DNA from: Cunninghamia lanceolata
Lineage: Eukaryota; Streptophyta; Pinopsida; Cupressales; Cupressaceae
Direction of reading: 5' to 3'
Assembly (NCBI GenBank): GCA_027924645.1
Contig: BSBN01000888.1
Location: 13,709,001 to 13,773,000, forward strand
Length of the DNA: 64,000 nucleotides
Part shown: positions 25,397 to 34,928 of the stretch, piece after piece
How the letters are laid out: each line of letters opens with the position of its first letter
How positions within the stretch are numbered: position 1 is the first letter of the stretch
Notes under the pieces: model-generated
The model's database searches: none
The model's input: only the letters and a program-made list of their open reading frames with translations
Told to the model about the DNA's origin: nothing
Translations under genes and position numbers: made by a program

Positions 25397-26575
25397 TGAT
25401 GAGCCCCATAGAAGTCAGGGAAATAAATGAGCACCTAGAAGAGCTTCTTCAAGGACATTTTATCAAAGAAATCAAAAGTCCTTTCAACTATCCAGCATTT
25501 TCGGTGAATAAGTGAGCGGAAAGAGAAAGAGGCAAGAAAAGATTTTGCATAAATTACAAACCTCTTAGTGACATAATTTTTCCTTTTAGTTACCCAATTC
25601 CATTAAGCACCAATTTGATCATGAGAGAAACCTCCAAGAAAGTCTTCTCAAAGTTTGACTGTAAGTCAGAATTCTGACAAGTCAAGGTCAAGGAAGAAGA
25701 TATGTATAAAAATTCTTTCTTAGTTCCCCAAGGATTCCATGAATGGGATGTGATGCCTTTTGGATTAAACACTGCACTTGCTTAATTTAAGAGAAGAATG
25801 GATAAGGCTCTGAGATCACTCAAATATTTCTATGTAGTGTATATAGATGATATTATAGTTTTTTTCTACAAATGCTTCTGAACATTTATAACATTTTCTA
25901 TGTAGATGGTAATTGGCCAAGAAGAAAATGATTTTCTTGGGTTGATTCTTTCATAAGGGAAAGTAAAATTGCAGCCACATATCTTTAAGCATATTAATGA
26001 ATTTCCTAATGTTTTGATTGGAAAACAGTAGATTATACAATTTTTGGGTTGTTTAAATTATGTTTCTCCTTTTTACAATGTATTGGCTAAAGGTAGAATA
26101 AAGATACAGAGACAACTAAAATAGGAAGCTAAGGAATGGACTGAAAATTAATAGAAATAGTCAAAATGATCATAGAAAAGTGCCAGTATCTTCCTACATT
26201 GCACATGCCCAAGGATGGCTATCCATTAATTATATACACTAATGCATCAGACAATGTCTAGAGTGTTGTCTTATTGCAATAAATTCCTTTGCAAGGAGCA
26301 CAAATTTGTGGATATAGATCAGGAATGTTCACTGACATAGAATGCAGGTATAGGATATATGAAAAGGAGATTTTAGCTGTCAAAAAAGGAATCCAAAAAT
26401 TTAAGATCTTCTTGAAACCTACACATTTCATAGTTAGAACAGATAGCTAGTCGAAGAGGTCTCTCTTAAAAAAGAAACCAGACAGAGATCTAGATCATGA
26501 AAGAATTGGACATTGGTATTTAAATTTCATGAGTTATGATTTTGACATTGAATGGATTGAAGGGTTCTCAAAATT
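25397..26575 (+). pseudogene. Endogenous pararetrovirus (caulimovirid) fragment A: RT and RNase H
   Basis: Plus-strand remnant of a plant DNA virus replicase. From 25397 the RT N-terminal region can be followed, then the palm region with an intact YIDD box near 25835-25860, the caulimovirid-style stretch ending in QPHIFKHINEFPN (25972-26010), and RNase H to about 26575. It is broken by several stops and by a deletion of about 55 bp near 25885-25905 relative to fragment C. A TGA near 25510 replaces a CGA still present in fragment D. It begins in a TA-rich run. The combination of motifs (KSEFxQVKV, EWDVMPFG, QPHI) is that of Caulimoviridae rather than Ty3/gypsy. It cannot make protein. Confidence 0.8.
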
Positions 26576-26834
26576 TATTAAACTATCCTAGAAATCTGAC
26601 AACAGGAAGATGACACCTAGCACACACTATTAAAGTGGACAACTATTAAGAAGTCTCATCCTCAAACATTAACAATAGTGGCGAATAAAGACAATTGATT
26701 TAAGGGCACCATAAGCGAGGACAACCCACTTTACACCCAAAAGTGGATATGGGGATCTTGCTTTTTCTGACAGGGTAGCATCCTATTGTCAGATCACAAT
26801 GTGGCCGACATCATGGTATAGACAAACCCATGTG
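26576..26834. other. Unassigned segment between pararetrovirus fragments A and B
   Basis: No ORF. It may be the 3' non-coding part of fragment B, read on the minus strand, since it directly follows that fragment's last readable frame. I looked for a tRNA-Met primer site, which a caulimovirid intergenic region should contain, and did not see one. Confidence 0.35.
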
Positions 26835-28535
26835 CTAGTCATAGAAGGGAGTGTTCACAGGTAAAAAACATGGTAAAGGTCTGAGAATATTTGTCCAATC
26901 ACTTTCTCTAGGATTATAAGCATAAGTAATTTGTAATAGCTCATCAGGGTATGCATAATCCCATTTTGTTCTCGCTGCCAAACAAGATGGATGTAGAGTT
27001 GGTTTAAAATCTTCAAATATTTCCTTTAAGAACCAATCAAAGCAGAGAGGGTAAAACTCTACTTGAGGAAGGTTGTAGGGCCAAGGAGAGGCAAGATGCA
27101 TGATGATGTGCCTTCAAAAAATCTTGAATATAAATTTCCATGAATATAATTGAAAAATTCTTTCATATCCTTTGTGAGCATTGAGTTGAAATTGTTTGCA
27201 TGATCTTCAACTTGAGTTTGGAGGAAAGTGATACTATTAATAAAATTGTATTTAATATTTTTCAACACATTCCTTTTTATTTCATTGGGCCAATGAGGAG
27301 CATATAGGGAAGTTACATAAAGATCAAAACTATATCTATGTCTAATAATGCAAGTGACATGAGCTTCTCTAAGGCCAAAATGATCTAGAAATGCTATTTC
27401 TTGATCAGGATCAAGAATAGCATTATCATAATACTTGTTGATTAGCTACCTTAAATAATCCAACCATGTATTCAAGAGATATACTAAAATAATTGGATCT
27501 AGGATCTTTGGAGGTAATTGTCTGATGATTGAAACAAAATTATCCTTAGAATTTATAACCTCCTCAAAGTCTAGGAAATCATCTTGAAGTTCTATCACCA
27601 TTGAGGCATTTTCTACCAAGCTTGACATTTCTCTTGTGAGACTATCAGCCAATGGATTATTGTCCCCTTGAATCCATTCAATGTCAAAACCATAACTCAT
27701 GAAATCTAAATGCCAACGTGCAATTCTTCCGTGAGCTAGATCTCTATCTGGTTTCTTTTTTAAGAGAGACCTCATTGGCTAGCTATCTATTTTGACTATA
27801 AAATGTGTAGGTTTCAAGAAGATCTTAAATTTTTGGATTTCTGTTTTGAAATCTAAAATCTCCTTTTCATATATCGTGTATCTGCATTCTGTGTCAGTGA
27901 ATGTTGCTGATCTATATCTACAAATTTGTGCTCCTTGCAAAGGAATTTCCTACACTAAGACAACACTCCAGACATTGTTAGATGCATCAGTGTATAGAAT
28001 TAATGGATATCCATCCTTGGGCACGTGCAATGTAGGAAGGTACTGGCATATTTCTTTGATCCTTTTGACTATTTCTGTCAATTCTTCAGTCCATTCCTTA
28101 GCTCCCTCTTTCAATTACCCCTATACATCTCTTTGTTCTATCTTTGGCCAATCCATTGTAAAAATGAGGAACATAATTTAAACAACCCAAAAACCATTGA
28201 ACCTACTCTTTTCCAATCAAAACATCATGAAATTCATTAACATGCTTTAAGATATGTGGCTACAATTTTATTTTCCCTTTTGAAAGAATCAACCCAAGCA
28301 AATCAATTTCTTCTTGGCCAATTACCATCTTTTTGGCTGACAAACATAGCCCATGTTCTTTTATTGCATTATACAAGAACTTCAAATGTTCTAAATGTTT
28401 AGAAGCATTTGTAGAAAAAACTATAATATCATCTATATACACTACATATAAAGCTTTGAGTGATCTAAGAGCCTTATCCATTCCTCTCTGAAAGTAAGCA
28501 AGTGTAGTATTTAATCCAAATGGCATCAATTTCTA
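26835..28535 (-). pseudogene. Endogenous pararetrovirus fragment B: RT, RNase H and a C-terminal tail
   Basis: Minus-strand fragment, inverted relative to its neighbours. 28260-28529 carries the RT palm, with the MPFGLN opening and YIDDIIVFS. 27800-28260 continues through connection and early RNase H with stops. 27446-27775 is the end of RNase H (WHLDFMSYGFDIEW, then PLADSLTREM), a form typical of caulimovirids. The frame then goes on for about 200-300 more codons in pieces (27059-27268 and 26835-27101) with no domain I recognise. At its right end it meets fragment C head to head near 28535. Confidence 0.8.
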
Positions 28536-30148
28536 CTTTCCAGGCTACAAGAAGATCCTGATGGATGCTTTTCTAGATTCTAGATCCTCCATAAGTTTTG
28601 CTAAAACAAATACTATTCCTCCAAAAGTTTGGAAGACAAAACTAGATCTTCCAAAAGGATATGCTATTAATGGAGAATAGATTCATATGGCAAGGTATGC
28701 TCAAGATGTAACCATTGAAATTCGGGGTAAGAAATTTGTTACTGAATTCATTGAATATAATGCTTTGGAAGGAGATGTTTTGTTATGATTTTTATTCCTA
28801 ACCAAATATGAATCTTTTGTGCTAAAAACCCATGAAGTCTCCCTTAGACATGAAGATGGTCAAATTAAGATCCCTTCTTTAAAGGTAATAAATTTCAAAT
28901 ATGATAAGAAAAATACCAAATCCACTAGGAAAGATAAGGCCAATCTTTAGATACATAAGCCACCACTACTGCTTGAACCAATAAAAGCCAAATTTGAGCA
29001 AGATTGTTGCACTGTGAATCCTTTGCAATTCTGGTCCAAAGAGCATGAAGAATGTGAGATAAAGTTAAAACTAGAATGTTAGTCTGTAATCCCATTTGAA
29101 CCTGCTTAAATTTGATGAGCCCAACAGAAGTTAGGGAAATGGATGAGCACCTAGAAGAGCTTCTTCGAGGACATTTTATCAGAGAAAGAAAAAGTCCTTT
29201 CAGCTATCCAACCTTTTTGGTGAATAAGTGAGCAAAAAGAGAAAGAGGTAAGAAAATATTTTGCATAAATTACAAACCTCTTAATGACATAATTTTGCCT
29301 TTCAATTACCCAATTCCATGAGAGCATCCTCCAAGAAAGTCTTCTCAAAGTTTGACTATAAGTCAGGATTCTAGCAAGTCAAGATCAAGGAAGAAGACAG
29401 GTATAAAACTACTTTCTCAGTTCCCCAAGGATTGTATGAATGGAATATGATTCCATTTGGATTAAAAAATGCACCTACTTACTTTTAGAGAAGAATGGAT
29501 AAGGCTTTGAGATCACTCAAAGATTTTTGTTCAGTGTATATAGATGATATTATAGTTTTTTCTACAAATGTTTTTGAACATTTAGAACATTTGCAATTCT
29601 TGTATAATACAATAAAAGAACATGGGATATGTTTGTCGGCCAAAAAGATGGTAATTGGCAAAGAAGAATTTGATTTTCTTGGGTTGATTCTTTCAGAAGG
29701 GAAAGTAAAATTGCAGCCACATATCTTAAAGCATATTAATAAATTTCCTGATGTTTTGCTTGGAAAAAAGAATATTCAAGGGTTTTTGGGTTGTTTAAAT
29801 TATGTTCCTCCTTTTTACAATGGATTAGCTAAAGATAGAACAAATCTACAGGGACAACTGAAAGAGGGAGCTAAGAAATGGACTGAAGAATTAACAAAAA
29901 AAGTCAAAAGGATCAAATAAAAATACCAGTACCTTCCTACATTACACATGCCCAAGGATGTCTATCCATTAATTCTATAAACTGATGTAGCTGACAATGT
30001 CTGGAGTGTTGTCTTATTGTAGGAAATTACTTTGAAAGGAGCACAAATTTGTGGATATAGACTAGGAACATTCACTGACACAAAATGCATGTATATGATA
30101 TATGAAAAGGAGATTTTAGCTGTCAAAAAAAGAATCAAAAAATTTAAG
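28536..30148 (+). pseudogene. Endogenous pararetrovirus fragment C: protease, RT, start of RNase H
   Basis: The longest plus-strand fragment. 28560-28640 has an aspartic protease site reading FLDSRSSISFA, where the Gly expected after D-S/T is replaced by Arg. A linker follows to 29110, then RT from 29111. 29495-29920 is an open stretch of 141 codons covering YIDD, the thumb and the LQPHILKHINKFPD segment that marks Caulimoviridae. RNase H starts at about 29935 and stops abruptly at 30148, where the sequence jumps back to a second copy of the protease-RT linker. Near 29315 a deletion of about two dozen bases is seen relative to fragment D. TGA near 29225 matches the same substitution in fragment A. 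Confidence 0.82.
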
Positions 30149-30715
30149 AAAACTATCAAATCCACTAGGAAAGATAACGCAAATCTTTAGATACAAAAGC
30201 CACTACTACTTCTTGAACCAATAAAAGCCAAATTTGAGCAAGACTGTTGCAGTATGAATCCTTTGCAATTCTGGTCCAAAGAGCGTGAAGAATGTGAGAT
30301 AAAGTTAAAACCATAATATCATTATATAATCCCATTTGTACTTGCTTATTTGATGATCCCCACAAAAGTTAGGGAAATGGATGAGCACCTAAAAGAGCTT
30401 CTTCAAGGACATGTTATTAGAGAAAGCAAAAGTCCTTTTAGTTGTGCAGTCTTATTGGTGAATAAGCGAGCAACAAGAGAAAGAAGTAAGAAATGATTTT
30501 CCATAAATTACAAACCTCTTAATGACATAATTTTGCCTTTCAATTACCCAATTCCATTCAACACTGATCTAATCATGAGATTAGCCTCCAAGAAAGTCTT
30601 CTCAAAGTTTGACTATAAGTCAGGATTTTGGCAAGTCAAGGTTAAGGAAGAAGACAAGTATAAAACTACTTTCTCTATTCCCCAAGGATTGTATGAATGG
30701 AATGTGATGCCATTT

Positions 30716-30717
<2 letters not shown>
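30149..30717 (+). pseudogene. Endogenous pararetrovirus fragment D: linker and N-terminal RT, cut at a TA repeat
   Basis: This repeats the sequence of fragment C from about 28905 to 29465 in direct orientation, starting immediately after C's RNase H. It keeps an in-frame CGA where A and C have TGA, and it keeps the RT N-terminal motifs KSGFWQVKV and EWNVMPFG. It ends at the MPFG codons, exactly where the alternating TA tract begins (30718), so the catalytic YIDD is missing. It is the least mutated in the part it covers, open from 30533 onward. Confidence 0.8.
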
Positions 30718-30767
<50 letters not shown>

Positions 30768-31128
30768 GTACATATGTACATATGTACATATGTACATATG
30801 TATATGTACATATGTACATATGTATATGTACATATGTACATATGTACATGTACATATGTACATATGTACATGTACATATGTACATATGTACATGTACATA
30901 TGTACATATGTACATGTACATATGTACATATGTACATGTACATATACATATGTACATGTACATATGTACATATACATATATATATGTACATATATATATA
31001 TATATACATATATATATGTACATATATATATATATGTACATATATATATGTACATATATACATATATATGTATATATATATGTATATATATATATGTATA
31101 TATATATATACACACATATATATATGTG
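30718..31128. repeat. 411-bp alternating purine-pyrimidine microsatellite (TA / TATGTACA family)
   Basis: It begins with about 40 bases of TA, then repeats of TATGTACA and TGTACA units, then TA-rich runs ending in TATATGTG. As read, every base alternates purine/pyrimidine from 30718 to 31128. The long ORFs in all frames here (Tyr/Ile/Met/His/Cys only) are by-products of the repeat. Confidence 0.95.
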
Positions 31129-31313
31129 GATGTTTGTTAGTATTGGGTAATACTGTGTTATCTTGCAATGATGTGTACTTGATTCTCTATTTTGTTATTC
31201 TTTATGTCTTGTTGTCAATCTCTAGCTACTTGACCATGGTATAAATTGCCTACAAAGACTTAACTAAGGACTGGATCTCCGGACGGGTATCTCCACTATA
31301 TTTCTTGCTAACA
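31129..31313 (+). mobile_element. 3' end of a gypsy 5' LTR
   Basis: The sequence ends 'cttgctaaca' at 31313, followed by a two-base spacer and a tRNA-Asp-like primer site. The left part of the LTR is lost or replaced by the microsatellite. Confidence 0.5.
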
Positions 31314-31315
31314 TT

Positions 31316-31334
31316 TGGTTCCATTGTCAGGACC
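31316..31334 (+). other. Primer binding site, degenerate tRNA-Asp type
   Basis: TGGTTCCATTGTCAGGACC resembles the TGGCGCCGTTGCCGG consensus used by many plant gypsy elements, with changes mostly explained by C-to-T or G-to-A decay at CpG sites. Confidence 0.5.
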
Positions 31335-32500
31335 CTGGAAGAAGGTAGTTAAAGATTGAAAAGGAAAAACACCTGTAGAAGTAGAGCAGAGTTCTTAAAA
31401 AACGAAAAGGCAAGGTTGGTGGGAAATTTTTTTAAAGTGCGGAGGAATTCAAATCTCCTTAAGTTTCTACCTTGGTGAGAAGCAAGCATGCACTTAAGGG
31501 GATGGAAAGTGGGAAGGGGGTAGGGTCCGCAAGGACCTTTCAAACATGTGAATCTTTGAATAAGGATTCCATGGGTTATAAGAGGACTAATGGGACATGA
31601 AATCCAACAAACCCATTGCAAAAGAGGAAAAGTAAAGGAAAAGAAAGATCAACGAAGAAATCAGAACCAGTATGGAGATAAGCAGAGAATAGAGATTGAA
31701 GCAAACTTAGGAATGACAAGAATGTTAACACAGAAGAATGGAAAGGGAACAAATGATGGAGGAAGGAGGGATAATAGAAGATGTGAAAGAAAAGACATAA
31801 TAATTTGAAGAACGCACCACTAAGGGTGCTGCCAGAAGGAGGGAAAAAGACAAGCACACCATGAAGGATGCTACTAAGCGCACGAAGAAAGTAGGTCAGA
31901 CAAAGAAGACATAGAGACTATTATAGAGAATGCTAGTGAGCGCATCACTATGTGTGAATTATCAAAGAAGAAATAGGAAAACTAGGGTTTATGTCATAGA
32001 TTGCCATAACATATGAGTTAACATAAGAGATTTTGAAGATGGATGAGGAATATATAGAGGAGTTAATTTTCCAAAGCATAAAGGAGATAAGAGGAGGAGA
32101 AGATGTGGTAAACATTGAGAGGAGTCTTGAGGGTTTGGAAGGTTATTTGAATCATCATTAGATGCAAAAATGATGTCATTCACAAAGAAAAGAGATTCCC
32201 CTAATTGGAAGAGACACTATGAAGAGACACAACCCCTGGAGCATGAGTCACCTTGAGTGCCATATAAAGTCAAGAGAATTTTACTGGAGAAGGAAGATAT
32301 TCCAGCAAATAAAGAAGTAGAGAGAATAGTAGAGATCTGGAAGAATTTTGCAAAAATTTTAGGAGAGTACTTTGAGATCTGACTACAAAGAGATAAAGGA
32401 AGAGAAGGGAAGTGAGTTGATAGAAGACAATATAACTAGAGGAGTAGACCAAAAGAAACTCACCATAGAGTACTAGAGATTGTGAGATGATCAGTCATGG
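31335..32500 (+). other. Gypsy leader region, non-coding
   Basis: Purine-rich, mostly GA-biased sequence between the primer site and the gag homology. Small ORFs have no domain. Such a long untranslated leader is usual in large plant gypsy elements. Confidence 0.4.
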
Positions 32501-34180
32501 ACACACCTATCAAGTTACCTATATTTCATAAGGATATACTGAAGCAGCTGAACACCTTTTTGTATTGGAGTCAATTTGGAACCTCAAGGGAGTAACCAGA
32601 GATGTAATCAAGCTATTTGTCTTCATAGGCACCTTGTGGAATGAAGAATTGAAGTGGTATAGAAAGGCATACCCGAACAATGACAAGGAGTGGGATGAGA
32701 TCAAGAAGGCATTTTTGAAGAATTTTGGAGTACTGAATGTTCCAATAGAAGGGGTAAGTAAGATGAGAGATTTGATGCAATTGGAGAAAGAATCAATAAA
32801 GGATTTTGATAAAAGATTCAAGGAGACAACTAGGCGATTGGAGGAGCTCCTAATTTAAAAGAAAAAGATAGAATGGTTTATTTCTAGAATAATCCCTCAA
32901 ATAAGGTCAGCCTTAGATGGAAGAATATTTGAGACATATGCAAAAGAAGTGACACTAGCCTGGCGGATAGAGTCTGAATCTTGGCGTAGAAAAGATAAGA
33001 TGAAAAAAAGACCTAGAATTGGAGAAGTTGAAATTGGAATTGGAGCAATTGAAGATGAGAATGGAGATATTGGTTAAACAAGAGGTGAATACATGGAAGC
33101 AAAGACCTAATATTTGGTGTGCATATTGTATAAGAGAAGGCCACTTGAGAAATGAATTACCTAGGATGAAATGTGAAAGACAAGCTACTGCAATAAAAGT
33201 AGACACCAAAGCAACAATGAAAATAGTGACTTCAATATATTGTGGATTATGCAGAGAGTGGGATGACCATGAAACACTAGATTGTCCCTCACAAAACTTT
33301 TGGAGGAAAATAGACTTTGTAGCTAAAGAAGATGAAGAATGGTATGGTGGAAACACTGGAAACTCTATAGAGAGCAATAACATGACATATATGAAAGAAA
33401 ACAACTCAAATGATCATGACTACAAGTAGCCAAGTTGGAGAAATTAGAGGAATGTCAATGCAATACAAAATTCAATTTCTAGCAGTCCATCATATGGAAA
33501 TAGTTATAATAATGATGACCGAGAACAATTTGGAGGCTATAGAGGAGGTAGAGGCCATGGAAGAAGTCAAAGAAAGAGGGAGGATGCAACATGCTTCAAT
33601 TGTGGTAAGCTAGGACACTTTGCTAATGAATGTTGCGCTAAAAAGAAAACATAGTGTTCATTTTGTAATAGCACAAAGCATGCTTTATTCTCTTATGAGT
33701 GAGGACAACAATACATCCAGAATGCACAACCATAATCTAAGATTGATCAGTTACAAAACCTAAATAATGAAAAAGGAGTAAGGATCATAAGAAGGGCACC
33801 AAAAGATCAAGGAGCAAGAACTTGCTGGAAGAACAAAAGAGAGGAGATAGAAATATCTTCAACTAAATCCATAGAAGAAAAAGAGTACTACTAGAGAAGC
33901 ACACCAAAACATATTGGGAAAGAGAGAAGGAAAAGGAAGGAGAAAGTTGCGGTAGTGACAAGACAAGGAACAAATACCAGAAGACATTATATCAATGAGA
34001 CTGAAGAGGAAGATAGTGAGGATGATGAAGAATTTGTCCCCACTATGAAACAACATGAAGAAGTGGTGAAGGAAGCCAAACATACTATAAGGAAGGAGCA
34101 AGAAAAGGAGAAGTAATACAAACAAATTTTCAGTAAAGGAGAAGTAGCACTCAAGCATATTTCCAAAACATCCTTCACAT
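32501..34180 (+). pseudogene. Ty3/gypsy gag with zinc knuckles
   Basis: 32565-32858 is a retrotransposon gag domain: FIGTLWNEELKWYRKAYP, then WDEIKKAFLKNFG and the ESIKDFDKRFKE pattern. After a stop near 32859 it continues with a Lys/Glu-rich coiled stretch (33019-33090), then two Cys pairs (WCAYC and YCGLC ... DCPS). A canonical CCHC knuckle, CFNCGKLGHFANEC, lies at about 33594-33636 in another frame. Then comes a charged, Lys/Glu-rich tail to about 34120. No protease or RT follows before the copia LTR starts, so the element is truncated on the right. It would form a virus-like particle core; it is not translatable as one protein now. Confidence 0.75.
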
Positions 34181-34640
34181 CACCCTAAACATATTTCCAA
34201 AACCACAAAGCCATATCTGTAAATGTAGAGGAATGCAGTGGAATGTAGAGCATTCTATTGTTGTATAGTAAATTGTCTTCAAACTACAAAACACTCTTCC
34301 AGTAATCCAATCATCATGAAACTTGGACTAGGACACTAGTAACATCTTCTCAACATTAGAAACACATCTGATCATGTTAGTGCTTTTAATTCCCATATTA
34401 ATGTGTCTTCATACTTAACTCTTCTTTGTATTGATCAAGGCATGAAATCCAACCATGAACATTAGTAACCACATTATATTCAACATGACATCCAACCATG
34501 AACTATATCTTCTCTACTAAATAGGACATGACATCCAACCATGAAATATACCATCACACATCCATGATAGTGTTGACATCAATGACAAGCTTGTGATAGT
34601 GTTGACATCAATGACAAGCTTAGGAACCATATGTGTATCA
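34181..34640 (-). mobile_element. 3' LTR of the split copia element (copy 4)
   Basis: On the minus strand the LTR starts TGATACACATATGG at 34640, just after the polypurine tract. It contains a direct duplication 'agtgttgacatcaatgacaa' (34568-34620) and repeats of 'catgacatccaaccatgaa'. The left limit is approximate. Confidence 0.6.
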
Positions 34641-34655
34641 ATCTCCCCCTTTGGC
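34641..34655 (-). other. Polypurine tract of copia copy 4
   Basis: The complement reads GCCAAAGGGGGAGAT, the form seen next to the 3' LTR in many plant copia elements. Confidence 0.7.
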
Positions 34656-34928
34656 ATTGATGGAAACACATACCTACACATTTATCCCACTTTGACATCA
34701 AGAAAAAAGGGAAACCACTACCTGCTCATCAGCGACCACATACCTGCACATTCTTTCTTAGAGCATGACTTCTTCTTGTAGCAACCAGAATCCCCCTATC
34801 ATCAGCAACCACTACTTGTTTACCCTGAGAGGTAGCCACCATTAGTCCATGAACAATATATAACATGAACTCCCCTGGATAGATGCACCATTATGTATCT
34901 AGCAAGAAGGAGGGGAAATTACCCCTAA
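34656..34928 (-). mobile_element. 3' internal part of copia copy 4, left of the LARD insertion
   Basis: Non-coding tail between pol and the polypurine tract. Its right edge (CCTAA, 34924-34928) is duplicated at 61308-61312, where the pol frame of the same element resumes, so the two pieces were once adjacent. Confidence 0.75.

Noticed and set aside
25397..30717. Treating the RT fragments as Ty3/gypsy
   Set aside because: No LTRs, primer site or integrase accompany any of the four copies, and the RT/RNase H motif set is caulimovirid.
30760..30980. Regularly spaced repeats resembling a CRISPR array
   Set aside because: The units are continuous low-complexity TGTACATA with no unique spacers, in a plant nuclear context.
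30533..31244. Long ORFs in up to six frames across 30.6-31.2 kb (up to 205 codons)
   Set aside because: Their sequence is only Tyr/Ile/Met/His/Cys/Thr/Val repeats encoded by the alternating TATGTACA tract. Only the first ~60 codons of 30533-31150 are real RT homology.
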